Positions 1 through 8,703 of a DNA stretch of 64,000 nucleotides are shown in pieces. This stretch comes from Caulobacter sp048541825. Its GTDB lineage: Bacteria; Pseudomonadota; Alphaproteobacteria; Caulobacterales; Caulobacteraceae. A program made the translations under genes and the position numbers. Each line of letters opens with the position of its first letter. Position 1 is the stretch's first letter. The stretch lies in NCBI RefSeq assembly GCF_048541825.1, contig NZ_CP183333.1:81407-145406 (forward strand). The letters are read 5' to 3'. The notes under the pieces are model-generated. The model had not been told where the DNA came from. It did no database searches and was given only the letters and a program-made list of their open reading frames with translations.

Positions 1-238
1 GCAGATCTAGGCCCGACTAGGTTCAAATTTCTGGTCAAGGTTATTTCGATCAGATCGTGGATGTTCCCACTTGCAAAACGAGGGTGCGCCTGGGCTCAAT
101 AACGGGCGGCTGATGACAGTCGCGGGGATTCCCCTGTATAGATGCACGACATCGTCGCCAAAAATTGGCTTCACAGTCTCATTTCGCCCGAAAACCCAAG
201 TTTAGTTTGGCGTCGCGCGACCGACGAAAGACAATACG
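1..238. other. Gene-free left margin
   Basis: I see no convincing coding sequence or RNA gene here. It lies downstream of the minus-strand uptake operon. No clear hairpin followed by a T-run marks the end of that operon. Confidence 0.4.
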
Positions 239-847
239 TCAAAAATCACCGAAGAGACGGCGTGCGGCTAGACTTCTTTGGACAACCGTTATCCCGCACA
301 GGCCTGCGAAAATGGACGCCAGGATGGGGAACCCCGCAGGCCAAAGGCACATCAGCACAAAGGCCAAGATCGTCTCGGTCCCTTCGGCCAAGCCTGTATT
401 GTAAAAGAAGCTTTTCTCGCCGTGGGCTGTTGTTTCGAGCCCACGCTGCGCCGCTAGGGTCGCAAAGGCGAGGAAGCTAATGCCAGTAAGCGTGAAAGCT
501 CCCACGAGAACCAAGGCGAATGGGAGATTGGCGGGGTTGGTGAGCCCAAAGCCAACTGGCACCGCAACGTAGAACATGAAGTCGACAACGATATCGAGGT
601 ACCCCCCAAAATCGGTTTTTCGGGTGGCCCGAGCGACGGCGCCGTCGAGTCCGTCCAGCAAGCGACTTAAGGCGATGAGCGCTAGCGCGGCGCCGAAATG
701 TCCGGCGGCGATGGACACCCCGGCGGCGAGGCCAAAGGCCCCTCCGACCGCCGTAACTTGATTGGCGGTCACGCCGATCCGCGCCAGCCGCTGGCCCACC
801 CAGTTGAGTGGCGGATCGATAAGGGGCCGTAGATGCGCGTCGAACAT
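239..847 (-). CDS. CDP-alcohol phosphatidyltransferase family protein
   Basis: A 202-residue integral membrane protein of the CDP-alcohol phosphatidyltransferase family, which moves a phosphatidyl group from a CDP-linked lipid to an alcohol acceptor in the inner membrane. The family signature is complete: D65 and D68-G69, A72-R73, G81, D85 and D89, with the spacing expected for the metal-binding active site. About six hydrophobic segments are visible. The acceptor (inositol, glycerophosphate or another alcohol) cannot be read from sequence. It starts 12 bases after the nucleoside transporter ends, so it is the third gene of that operon. A lipid enzyme in a nucleoside-uptake operon is unexpected and may mean the operon's role is broader. 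Confidence 0.85.
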   Translation of the reverse strand: MFDAHLRPLIDPPLNWVGQRLARIGVTANQVTAVGGAFGLAAGVSIAAGHFGAALALIALSRLLDGLDGAVARATRKTDFGGYLDIVVDFMFYVAVPVGFGLTNPANLPFALVLVGAFTLTGISFLAFATLAAQRGLETTAHGEKSFFYNTGLAEGTETILAFVLMCLWPAGFPILASIFAGLCGITVVQRSLAARRLFGDF

Positions 848-859
848 GGCTTCCCCCGC

Positions 860-2128
860 TCAGATCAGCGTCACAAGGCCGATAACCGCTCCGGTCATCG
901 CCGAGGCGCAATTGCCAGCTAGCCATGACTTCATGCCCAGAGCTGCCACCTCCGCTCGGCGGCCTGGCGACAGGGTTGCGATGGTCGACACCAGCAGCCC
1001 CACGCTTGCCAGGTTGGCGACCCCGCACAGTGCATAGGTCACGATCAGCCGGCTGCGCAGGCCGAAGGTCTCGACCGGCAAGGCGGCCAGATCCAGGTAG
1101 GCGACATACTCGTTGAGAATGGTCTTTGTCCCCATCAGGGCGCCCGCCGCCGGCGCCTCGCTCCACTGGACACCCAACGCCCACATCACTGGCGCGAAGA
1201 CCCAGCCGAACGTCCGCTTCAACGTGAGCGGCTGACCGTCGACCAGGGGCAGAACGGAAAGCGCCTGATCGACCAGAGCGACCAGAGCAAAGACGACGAT
1301 GATCACCCCGATCACCGCAAGGAACAGCTGAACGCCGTCCATAGTCCCGCGAATAATCGCGTCGATGCTGCTCTCGTAGCGGAGCGTCGACTCCGGATCA
1401 TCGGTGCTTGTCTTGCTATCGCCAGGCACCATCAGCCGAGCGATGAGGATAGCGGCCGGTAGCGAGATGAGCGAGGCAGAGATCATATGACCAACGGCGT
1501 TGGGCACCGTGTGCGAGAGGGTGGTGGCGTAAAGAACCAGGATCGCACCGGAAATCGTCGACATGGTCAGGACCATGACCGAGAAAAGTTCGGAACGGCT
1601 CATGCGATCGAAGTAGGCGCGAAGGACGAGCGGTGACTCCACTACTCCTAAAAATACGGTCGCACCCGCACCAAGCCCGACGGCTCCGCTGACCCCCAGG
1701 GTGCGCCGCAACGCCCAGGAAAGGCCGCGCACCACCCAGCCTAGGATCCGCCAGTGCCATAGCAACGCCGCTAGGGCCGAGAAAACGATCACAAGCGGCA
1801 GAATCTGGAATGCGATGATGAGAGGAGGCGAGGCCCCTTCCTTCAACGCAAAGGGGATGGGCGCGCCGCCGGTGTAGCCGAACATGTAGCTCGACCCGAC
1901 CAGGGTAGCCTGTTCAATCGCATCCACAGCATGGTTTGCGTAGCCGATCAGGCGCCAGACGAAAGGCACATGGACGATGAGCAACGCGATGCCGATCTGC
2001 ATGGCGACGGCGCCGACGATCCAGCGCCAACTCGGACGGGCTGCGCGGTCTTCCGACACTCCCCAAGCGAGGAGTAGAATGAGAGCAATTCCGATCAGGC
2101 CCTGGGCCTGGCGTGCGACCTCGATCAT
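860..2128 (-). CDS. Concentrative nucleoside transporter (NupC/CNT family)
   Basis: A 422-residue inner-membrane permease of the concentrative nucleoside transporter family, which imports nucleosides with H+ or Na+. Family features include a glycine-rich stretch with GVVESPL near residues 161-167 and the CNT signature MGTKTILNEYVAY at 332-344. Around ten hydrophobic segments and a near-standard family length (about 400-425) support a full protein. It lies 12 bases downstream of a TonB-dependent receptor, so uptake across both membranes is probably encoded in one transcript. Whether it prefers purine or pyrimidine nucleosides cannot be told. Confidence 0.9.
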   Translation of the reverse strand: MIEVARQAQGLIGIALILLLAWGVSEDRAARPSWRWIVGAVAMQIGIALLIVHVPFVWRLIGYANHAVDAIEQATLVGSSYMFGYTGGAPIPFALKEGASPPLIIAFQILPLVIVFSALAALLWHWRILGWVVRGLSWALRRTLGVSGAVGLGAGATVFLGVVESPLVLRAYFDRMSRSELFSVMVLTMSTISGAILVLYATTLSHTVPNAVGHMISASLISLPAAILIARLMVPGDSKTSTDDPESTLRYESSIDAIIRGTMDGVQLFLAVIGVIIVVFALVALVDQALSVLPLVDGQPLTLKRTFGWVFAPVMWALGVQWSEAPAAGALMGTKTILNEYVAYLDLAALPVETFGLRSRLIVTYALCGVANLASVGLLVSTIATLSPGRRAEVAALGMKSWLAGNCASAMTGAVIGLVTLI

Positions 2129-2140
2129 CTCACACCGGCC

Positions 2141-5100
2141 TTAGAACTTCCACGCCAAGCCCAGCTGGAACTGGCGCGGCGGCCCAGCATTACGCTGGAC
2201 GAACGGAGCGCCACCTCCGAACTGGACCTGATTTGACGTCGTGGCGGCATTGGCGAATCCAGATTCGTTGTTGGTGTTGAAGACGTTGAAGACGTCGGCG
2301 CTAAGTTCAATCGACCTATGGCGCGCTGGCAGCACGAACCGCACGCCCAGATCCACCGTCGTCGACCACGGCAGGCGATCGGAATTGCGCCGCGCCCCAG
2401 GATAACGATCTGAGTTGCCGACGAAACTTTCCCCGAACGACTGGCCGTCGCCGTTGAGATCCTGGGTCCCGAAGATCGACGCGTCCGGCGTCAGATTCAC
2501 CGGCTGGCCAGATTGGACGAGGGCCGCAAGCGTCAGTGTAAGGCCGTTGAGTGGATACAAAAAGCCCACAGCCGAAATCACATGGCGGCGGTCATTGGCG
2601 GACGGTCCAAAATCAGCATCGAAGGCGTTTGCGTTTGAGGCGCGGAAATTAATATCGTCCGTGTCGTTGTTCAATGTGGCGAGCGTGTACGACAGCCTGA
2701 AGGCATAGGCGTCCTCGTCCTGCGCCTTATTGATCTGCAGATTTAACGCCTTGTAGGTTGAGCGGCCGGCGGTTTCCGAAACTGTGATCTGCCGCGCGCC
2801 ACCCGGCACGACGGCGACAGGGCGGGTGGCATCCGCCGTCGATTGACTGCGGACCAGCCCGAGGAATTGGGCGAGCGCTTGGCGTGCGGCGTTATCCGGC
2901 TGAGCCCGCAGCAGAGCGACGTTTGCCACTGTCAGCGCGGAAATGTTGGGGGAGAAGGGCGCAGGAGCATTGAGGTCGCGCAGGCGCAACAGATTGTACG
3001 AGCGGTTGTAGATGAGGTCCGCGCCGACCGTCAGACTTTCGCTTGGCTGATACTGGTACCCAATGCTGAACTGCTGACTGTATGGGCTCTGGTAGCCGCT
3101 CGGGCTCAGGATCCGCGCCTCATTGATCGGCGCCGTACCGCGAAGGCCCTGGACGGCGTCCGGGGCAGGACAGGCGGTGACGGTCGCGCAGGGCGGGCTG
3201 ACGGTCAGGTTGCCCGAGAAGGTCAACGGGGCCAGGGGGACGCCGTTCTCTATGAGTCCTACTTTTTGGAGTTCAACAAGTTGGCCCAGAAACGCCGCTG
3301 AGGTGGTGCTGCGTTGGAGCCCGTCAGAGATCACGGCGTAGGGTATCTTGCCGTAGTAAACGCCTGCGCCGAGCCGCAGGGATGAGCGCGCTCCCGGATG
3401 ATAGTTGACCGCAAGGCGTGGTGCGAAATTGTCGACGTCGCCGCCGCCTGCACCCTTTGATGTGAGCGAATCGTAGTCCCAACGCACCCCCAGTGTCGCG
3501 GTCAGCGCCGACCCAATCTGCCACTCGTCCTCAGCATATAGGGCCAGCAGTGTCTGGTCGGTCCCGAACGCCGCAGGCTGCAGTTCGACCGAATAATCGA
3601 GCACCCTTGGATTGAGCACCAGTACATCGGCGGCCGTTAGTCGCGCGCCCACACCTTTCGCGTTCAACGCGGCAAGCGCTGCTGGCGTAAGCTCAAGGGT
3701 GTAGTTTCCATCGCGATTGCCGCCGCCCAGAAGGTGGAAGTCGGATCTGATGATGTCTCCCCCCACGCTGAACCGGTGGTTTCCTGAGCGCCGCTGCAAG
3801 CGATGCTGCGTCTGCCAAGTTTCCTCAAGGTCATTGAAAACATAGCCTGGGTGTCCGACGACGCCGATCGTGAGTCCGGACTGATCCCGGATCGTGGCCT
3901 GCGGGCCCGACGCGCCTTTAGGCTTACCGTAGTTCCAGCGAAACCGGCTGAACTGGAGGGCGCCGTTGTAGGTCCAATCACTGCCCGAATAGCTTATTGA
4001 CGCCGCCAGCAGAGCTGAATTGCGGTCTTGGTCGGAGCCCGCAGACGGAAAGGTTACATTCCCACCACCCAGCGAGCCACCGGGGCGGTCGATGGTGACG
4101 AGCCCGATATTGCCCCGAAGCGATACCCTCCATTCGTCATTGAGGTGATGATCCAGTCGCAGGGAGCCGAGCAGAAATTCGTTGTTACCGGTGATGTTGG
4201 TGACGGTGTTCAGCGCTGGAGCATCAAGGACGTTGGTATTGCGGTCACGAGTATATTCCAGACTGGCGTAGAAGAAGGTCCGGTCGCGAACGATAGGCCC
4301 GCCAATCGAGGCCCCTGCCTGGCGCCGCTCGAAGCTGTCGCCCACCAGATTGCCGCTAAGGTCCCGTCGGGGGAAGGCAGAGCGAGCGTCCAGTGGGCGG
4401 CCGGGCCGGATGAGGGTGTAGACTTCGCCATGGTAGTCGTTGCCCCCTGAGGGCGTCGTGTAGTTCACGATGCCGTTCGCCGTTCGACCGAACCCAGCGG
4501 AGTAGTTGTTGGCCAGCACGGTCACTTCGCGAGTGAAGCCTAGGGGGACGGGGAATTTTAGCCCGCCCAGGAAGTTCTCGTTATTGTCGAGGCCGTCGAT
4601 CAGATAGTTGGTAAACAGCGCGTTTGCGCCGTTGATCGAAACCACCGGCGCCTCGGTAAAGAAGCCCGTCGAGGGCACGACATTCGGCAGGCGTACCAGG
4701 GCGCTGAGGACATCGCGGCCTTCGATAGGCAGGGCGGCAAGCTCCTCTCGGCCGAGAGACGCTGAGATTTCCGCATTCACCGTATTGACGCGGGTGATAG
4801 CCCGGCTGCCGGTGACGACGACTTCGGCGACGGAGGGCGCAACGACGAGCGTCACCGAACTGGAGAAGTTCGCCCTCAACTCAACCTCCCTAGCCGCAAG
4901 CGCCCTAAAGCCATCGCCGTCAGCAACCGAGATTTGGTAGGCTCCGCCGGTTGCCAGCCCCTCCAGGCGCACCTTGCCGGCGGCGTCGGTCCTCATCGTA
5001 CGGACATAGCCGATCGCTCGGTTCTTAATCTCGACTTCGACGGCCTCGACAGGTTCGCCGGAGTCGGCGCGGACAACCGCGATCTGCAAACCCGCCTGCT

Positions 5101-5173
5101 GGGCCAAGACGGGTGTCGCCGCGGCCAGAGCGACCAAGGCGCCAATTGCTGTTGGTGGAAGCAAAGATCGCAT
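2141..5173 (-). CDS. TonB-dependent outer-membrane receptor with N-terminal carboxypeptidase-regulatory-like domain
   Basis: A 1010-residue receptor. I place the start at the ATG ending at 5173 because the sequence after it is a signal peptide (about residues 1-25, ending APVLAQQ-like) and AGGTGA sits 8 bases upstream; the open frame extends 24 codons further without such support. Domains in order: signal peptide, a carboxypeptidase-regulatory-like beta domain (about 26-105), a TonB-box-like EVVVTGS, a plug domain (about 140-240), then a long beta-barrel ending in the aromatic residue Phe. The architecture is Oar-like. The next gene, 12 bases on, is a CNT transporter, so nucleosides or nucleic-acid fragments are the likely ligand (inference). 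Confidence 0.9.
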   Translation of the reverse strand: MRSLLPPTAIGALVALAAATPVLAQQAGLQIAVVRADSGEPVEAVEVEIKNRAIGYVRTMRTDAAGKVRLEGLATGGAYQISVADGDGFRALAAREVELRANFSSSVTLVVAPSVAEVVVTGSRAITRVNTVNAEISASLGREELAALPIEGRDVLSALVRLPNVVPSTGFFTEAPVVSINGANALFTNYLIDGLDNNENFLGGLKFPVPLGFTREVTVLANNYSAGFGRTANGIVNYTTPSGGNDYHGEVYTLIRPGRPLDARSAFPRRDLSGNLVGDSFERRQAGASIGGPIVRDRTFFYASLEYTRDRNTNVLDAPALNTVTNITGNNEFLLGSLRLDHHLNDEWRVSLRGNIGLVTIDRPGGSLGGGNVTFPSAGSDQDRNSALLAASISYSGSDWTYNGALQFSRFRWNYGKPKGASGPQATIRDQSGLTIGVVGHPGYVFNDLEETWQTQHRLQRRSGNHRFSVGGDIIRSDFHLLGGGNRDGNYTLELTPAALAALNAKGVGARLTAADVLVLNPRVLDYSVELQPAAFGTDQTLLALYAEDEWQIGSALTATLGVRWDYDSLTSKGAGGGDVDNFAPRLAVNYHPGARSSLRLGAGVYYGKIPYAVISDGLQRSTTSAAFLGQLVELQKVGLIENGVPLAPLTFSGNLTVSPPCATVTACPAPDAVQGLRGTAPINEARILSPSGYQSPYSQQFSIGYQYQPSESLTVGADLIYNRSYNLLRLRDLNAPAPFSPNISALTVANVALLRAQPDNAARQALAQFLGLVRSQSTADATRPVAVVPGGARQITVSETAGRSTYKALNLQINKAQDEDAYAFRLSYTLATLNNDTDDINFRASNANAFDADFGPSANDRRHVISAVGFLYPLNGLTLTLAALVQSGQPVNLTPDASIFGTQDLNGDGQSFGESFVGNSDRYPGARRNSDRLPWSTTVDLGVRFVLPARHRSIELSADVFNVFNTNNESGFANAATTSNQVQFGGGAPFVQRNAGPPRQFQLGLAWKF

Positions 5174-5399
5174 AGTTGAATTCACCTGGATTGAGGGACC
5201 CGCATCCACGCTCCGCGCGGGGGGACGTTCTAGAGGTCTGGGCAATGCTCGCCCTGGCGGCCCCCTATCGCGGATGGGGATCCAGCCAGGGGAAGGGCGC
5301 GCGAAGAATTCCCCTTGGTCAACCGACTCGGTGACGACAGCGCTGGCGGCGGTCCCGCCGGCGCGCTGCTCTACCGAGATAGCGTCAGGCGCGAACGCC

Positions 5400-5489
5400 T
5401 CATGCGGGGCGGGGGCGGGGGCGTTGGCGGGGTTCGATTAGTGGCTCGAGCGTTACTGGCTGGAGGGCCAATCTAGCTTCCTCAGTCAT
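5400..5489 (-). CDS. Possible 29-residue leader ORF
   Basis: A short ATG-initiated frame with AGGA 6 bases upstream of the start, encoding an Arg/Pro-rich C-terminal tail (alternating R and P). It lies between a SigF-type promoter match (5573-5598) and the TonB receptor, so it could be a leader peptide or simply a chance frame in a GC-rich leader. No homologue is recognised. Coding status is uncertain. Confidence 0.25.
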   Translation of the reverse strand: MTEEARLALQPVTLEPLIEPRQRPRPRPA

Positions 5490-5572
5490 GACTCTTCCTG
5501 AAACGAGGGGGCGATCTTCCACGGATGTGTGTGGAGCGCCGCGGCAGTCGATCGCGGGTCTCATCGAGGTAA

Positions 5573-5598
5573 TTCGTTTCCCAGCGCTCCGTGGTTAC
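5573..5598 (-). promoter_or_regulatory. Candidate SigF-type promoter upstream of the nucleoside-uptake operon
   Basis: On the minus strand the sequence reads GTAACC, 16 bases, CGAA. This is an exact match to the two sites found before sigF and the DUF547 gene in this window. It lies 400 bases upstream of the TonB receptor start, so the leader would be unusually long. The position is less convincing than the other two. Confidence 0.4.
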
Positions 5599-5746
5599 AG
5601 CCTGTGGTGAATTGGTCAGAATCTTTTTGGACCGAGCTCCAGACTGATCGCCGACGACGCAGGCGCCCTCAATCCGCAGACCTCAAGGTCGCACGCACCG
5701 ATACAGCCACGGGCCTCTAGCAACATCACGACGGCGGTATCGGGAC

Positions 5747-6007
5747 ATGATGGAGCCCGCCTACATCCTCTTCGAAGCCACCCATGGCGAGTTCGCCTTC
5801 GGCTGTGTCACCGGCTACTTCGCCGCCGTGCAGTTCGACTGGAACAGAAACGACGAAATGGATGAGGCCCAGGGCGACGGATGGGCTGAACTCCAATCCG
5901 ACGGCTCCCTCAAGGGCCAAATCTGCTTCCACGGCGGCGGCGAAGCCAACTTCCTCGCCCGGCGCGAGACTTCTTCAACAGCCTCAGATCCCGACAAATC
6001 GCCTTGA
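5747..6007 (+). CDS. Small hypothetical protein with altered C-terminus
   Basis: An 86-residue protein, acidic in its middle part (NRNDEMDEAQGDGWAEL, then FHGGGEANFLARR). It resembles short alphaproteobacterial proteins of unknown function that I recall ending in a TSSTAC-like tail. Here the reading runs past TSSTA into DNA that, on the other strand, resembles the start of an IS21 transposase. The last residues are therefore probably not native and the gene may be broken by an insertion. It has no partner genes in the same direction. Confidence 0.5.
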   Translation: MMEPAYILFEATHGEFAFGCVTGYFAAVQFDWNRNDEMDEAQGDGWAELQSDGSLKGQICFHGGGEANFLARRETSSTASDPDKSP

Positions 6008-6065
6008 TCGGTTTGCCCGCCGCATACTCACGGCGAACCCGCACCACTGTCTCCACGACCAACAT
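5980..6065 (-). pseudogene. istA: Truncated start of an IS21-family IstA transposase
   Basis: Reading from the ATG ending at 6065 gives MLVVETVVRVRREYAAGKP followed by IKAICRDLRL. This resembles the helix-turn-helix N-terminus of IS21-family IstA. Homology is lost after about 29 residues where the frame runs into the neighbouring hypothetical gene. The rest of istA and all of istB are absent, so this is a relic. Confidence 0.6.
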
Positions 6066-6121
6066 CCCGATCTCGACCGCCAGGTTAAACCAAGCCGCGG
6101 TGCCTAAACCATCGGAATGAG

Positions 6122-6174
6122 GGGTCCCTTTTAGGCGCCGATCACCCCGCTAAGGGGGTTCTTTTTCCACGCCG
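6122..6174. repeat. Two terminal-type direct repeats of the IS21 relic
   Basis: Two 19-base copies of GGGTYCYTTTTNNNCGCCG lie at 6122-6140 and 6156-6174, 34 bases apart and upstream of the IstA remnant. IS21-family ends carry several such short terminal repeats, so this is read as the surviving left end of the element. Confidence 0.5.
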
Positions 6175-6236
6175 CTGCACATTCCCCGGCAAGCGACGCA
6201 ACGGTTCTCGTTCATCAGTCTGCGACTCTTTATGTC

Positions 6237-7658
6237 CTAGCCGAACCGCTTGAGCACCGACACCAGCCGACGCGTCGCAGGCGAGAACAAAGCGCCGGTG
6301 AACCACTGTCCCGCTAGACGTTTGTTGATCTCGCCGCGCGTTGGATAGGACGCGATCATACCGGTCAGCTGGCTCAGCTTAAGCCCCGCGGTCATGGTCA
6401 GAACCCATAGCGGCAGGTGATCACCGGCATGGGCGCCGACCAGGGTCACACCGAGGACCTTCCCCCGCCGGCTGGCGATCAGTTTGGCAAAGCCGCGGAT
6501 GTCGCCCTCCGCCTGGGCGCGGTCATTGTCGGCGAAGGGCTGAACCAGTACCCGGACATCATCACCATGGGCCTCCCGCGCCTGGGCTTCGGTCAATCCG
6601 ACGGCAGCCAGTTCGGGATTGCTATAGGTCACTCGCGGCACCACCAACGCGTCGGCGTTGATCGGCGCAGCGAACAGCGCCTTGCGCACGAAAAGTCCGG
6701 CGTGGGCTCCGGCCAAGTGGGTGAACTGTCCGCGCCCGGCGGCGTCCCCGATCGCGAAAACGCGACGGTTGCTGGTCCGCAGCGACCGATCTGTCTTCAC
6801 GCCGGCGCGATCGAACACCACGCCGGCCGCCTCGAGATTGAGGCTATCGAGACTGGCTTTGCGGCCAAGTGCGACAAGGAGGTGGGATCCTTCGATACGC
6901 CGCTCTCCATCAGGACCGGAGACAATCACGGTCGGTCCAGCCTCCACCCGCACGGCCCTGTGGCCGGGCAACAGGGTCAGTCCGTCAGCCCTCAGCTGCT
7001 CAATCACCACGGCGGCGGCGGCGGGGTCATCACGGCCAAGGATGGCCTCGGCCTCAATCAGGGTGACTTCCGCCCCCAGCCGGCGGAACGCCTGACCAAG
7101 CTCGACGCCGATCGGTCCGCCGCCCAGAACAATCAGATGGTCCGGCCGGGCCTTGAGCTCGAAGATGCTCTCGTTGGTCAGATAAGGGATCCCGTCGAGG
7201 CCAGGAATGGGTGGGATGGCCGCGCGTGAGCCTGTGGCGATGACGACCTTTCGGGCGGTTACGCGGACGCTGTCGCTCTCAATGACCCGGCGATCGCGGA
7301 AGCGGGCGGCTTCGCGTACGACCCGCACGCCCAGGCTTTCGAAGCGTTCCTGACTGTCGATTGGAGCAATCTCGGCGATCACGCGATGCACGCGAGCCAT
7401 GACCGCCGCGAAGTCAACGCTGACCCCCGAGGCGCTGACGCCCATTGGCCCACTGTGAGCCGCCGCATGAGCGGCGTCGGCGGCGGCGATCAAAGCTTTG
7501 GACGGCACGCAGCCGTAGTTGAGACAGTCGCCGCCCATCTCCCCCTTCTCAAAGAGCACAACCTTCAGCCCCAGTTGGGCAGCGCCGGCGGCAACAGACA
7601 GCCCACCAGAGCCGGCGCCGATGATGGCCAGATCAGCGGAAATTCGCTCCAGTTTCAC
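6237..7658 (-). CDS. FAD-dependent disulfide oxidoreductase (mercuric reductase / lipoamide dehydrogenase-like)
   Basis: A 473-residue flavoprotein of the pyridine nucleotide-disulfide oxidoreductase class I family. Visible features: FAD-binding GAGSGG (15-20), redox-active Cys pair C45 and C50 in GGDCLNYGCVPSK, NAD(P)-binding GGGPIGVELG (179-188) and a second FAD motif ending in AIGDAAG. At the C-terminus the usual HPT(L/M)xE acid-base motif reads YPTRGE, so the catalytic His is a Tyr. No vicinal C-terminal Cys pair of a true mercuric reductase is present. It overlaps the VTT gene by 4 bases, a common pairing for this group. The substrate is unknown; a mercury role is unlikely. Confidence 0.85.
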   Translation of the reverse strand: MKLERISADLAIIGAGSGGLSVAAGAAQLGLKVVLFEKGEMGGDCLNYGCVPSKALIAAADAAHAAAHSGPMGVSASGVSVDFAAVMARVHRVIAEIAPIDSQERFESLGVRVVREAARFRDRRVIESDSVRVTARKVVIATGSRAAIPPIPGLDGIPYLTNESIFELKARPDHLIVLGGGPIGVELGQAFRRLGAEVTLIEAEAILGRDDPAAAAVVIEQLRADGLTLLPGHRAVRVEAGPTVIVSGPDGERRIEGSHLLVALGRKASLDSLNLEAAGVVFDRAGVKTDRSLRTSNRRVFAIGDAAGRGQFTHLAGAHAGLFVRKALFAAPINADALVVPRVTYSNPELAAVGLTEAQAREAHGDDVRVLVQPFADNDRAQAEGDIRGFAKLIASRRGKVLGVTLVGAHAGDHLPLWVLTMTAGLKLSQLTGMIASYPTRGEINKRLAGQWFTGALFSPATRRLVSVLKRFG

Positions 7659-8365
7659 GAGATGCTCCCTTCGCGACCACGGAGTCTCTGGAACAGTGTT
7701 GTCCCTAGCGACAGCAGACCCAAGGCCACCAGCGGACCGATGACATAGGGTTCGAAAATGATCTTGAGGTTCGGTTCGCCGCCGCGCGCCAGGACCTGGC
7801 CAATACCCGCCCCGACGCTGGAATATATGAAGGTCCCTGGCATGATGCCGATCAAGGTCGCCAACGCGTAGGCACGAAGAGGGGCGTTGGCGAGAGCCGA
7901 GGCGACATTGACCAACCAGAAGGGCGCCAGCGGGATCAGTCTCAGAGTCAGGATATAGCCGAACGCGCCGTCCCGAACGCCATCCATAACGGCCTTGAGC
8001 TTCCCGCCCGAGGCCTCGGCCCGCTCCCGCAGCACCGCGCCCAGAGACGTCCGCACAATGGCGAAAACGAGGATCGCGCCGATGGTGGCTCCGATGACCG
8101 TCGCCGCGCCCCCCAGCCAGGTTCCAAACAGGAAGCCCCCTGCGAGAGTGAGGATAAGTGCGCCTGGGATGCTGACGGCGGTAGCAGCCGCGTACACGCC
8201 GATAAAGACCAGAAGGCTCAGAGCCAGGTTGTCGGCGACGAAACCCCGAAGGAGGGCCTCATGGGCCTGCAGGGATTCAAGACTGAGGTATCGGGTCGCG
8301 CCGCTGGCGAACACGGCGACAACCGCCAACAGCAGAAGCAGTAGCGGCATCAAGCGTTTGAGCAT
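7655..8365 (-). CDS. TVP38/TMEM64 family membrane protein (VTT domain)
   Basis: A 236-residue inner-membrane protein of the VTT/SNARE-associated (DedA-related) superfamily, whose members are proposed lipid scramblases or transporters. An N-terminal transmembrane helix (about 5-25) is followed by the VTT core with GGFLFGTWLGG and an IGATIGAILVF-type segment, and later helices. Its ATG overlaps the stop of the upstream small gene (ATGA) and its own stop overlaps the oxidoreductase start by 4 bases. Four genes are thus translationally coupled. A role in envelope or redox stress is inferred from the SigF-type promoter at the head of the operon. Confidence 0.85.
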   Translation of the reverse strand: MLKRLMPLLLLLLAVVAVFASGATRYLSLESLQAHEALLRGFVADNLALSLLVFIGVYAAATAVSIPGALILTLAGGFLFGTWLGGAATVIGATIGAILVFAIVRTSLGAVLRERAEASGGKLKAVMDGVRDGAFGYILTLRLIPLAPFWLVNVASALANAPLRAYALATLIGIMPGTFIYSSVGAGIGQVLARGGEPNLKIIFEPYVIGPLVALGLLSLGTTLFQRLRGREGSIS

Positions 8366-8703
8366 CAGGATGATCCTTTTGGCGCCAGCGAGAGCGACGA
8401 TGCTGACGTTCGCCCGGCGCCGGTTGCGTGCGCCGGAGACTGATCGCGAGGTTTCGGGTAACGGCTATGGCGGTTGAGCGTGTGCCGCGCCAGGCTCCAG
8501 GGCAGTGCGCCAGCCCAGGTGGACAGCATTGGAGCAACGAAATCACGCCGCTTTTGCTGATGCGGCCGGACCTGGACAGTTTTTTCATCATGCCAGATAC
8601 GCTCCGCTTGCCTCCCGAAGAGTTTCGCGATCCATTTTTGAAGCTCGGCGGATCGACCCGCGCGTCCGTCCGATGGTCGCCGCTCGAGCGCCACTGCGTT
8701 CAC
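8365..8703 (-). CDS. Small basic hypothetical protein in the SigF-linked operon
   Basis: A 112-residue frame starting with GTG at 8703. It is supported by arrangement more than by sequence: the GTG overlaps the DUF547 stop as GTGA, the frame ends overlapping the VTT start as ATGA, and AAGGAAAGG lies just upstream of the GTG. It is Arg/Lys/Gln-rich, has no signal peptide or membrane segment, and I recognise no family. Third-position GC is only moderate, so a chance frame in a 334-base gap remains possible. Confidence 0.45.
   Translation of the reverse strand: MNAVALERRPSDGRAGRSAELQKWIAKLFGRQAERIWHDEKTVQVRPHQQKRRDFVAPMLSTWAGALPWSLARHTLNRHSRYPKPRDQSPAHATGAGRTSASSLSLAPKGSS

Noticed and set aside
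6237..7658. Mercury resistance operon
   Set aside because: No merR, merT or merP nearby and no C-terminal Cys pair in the reductase-like protein.
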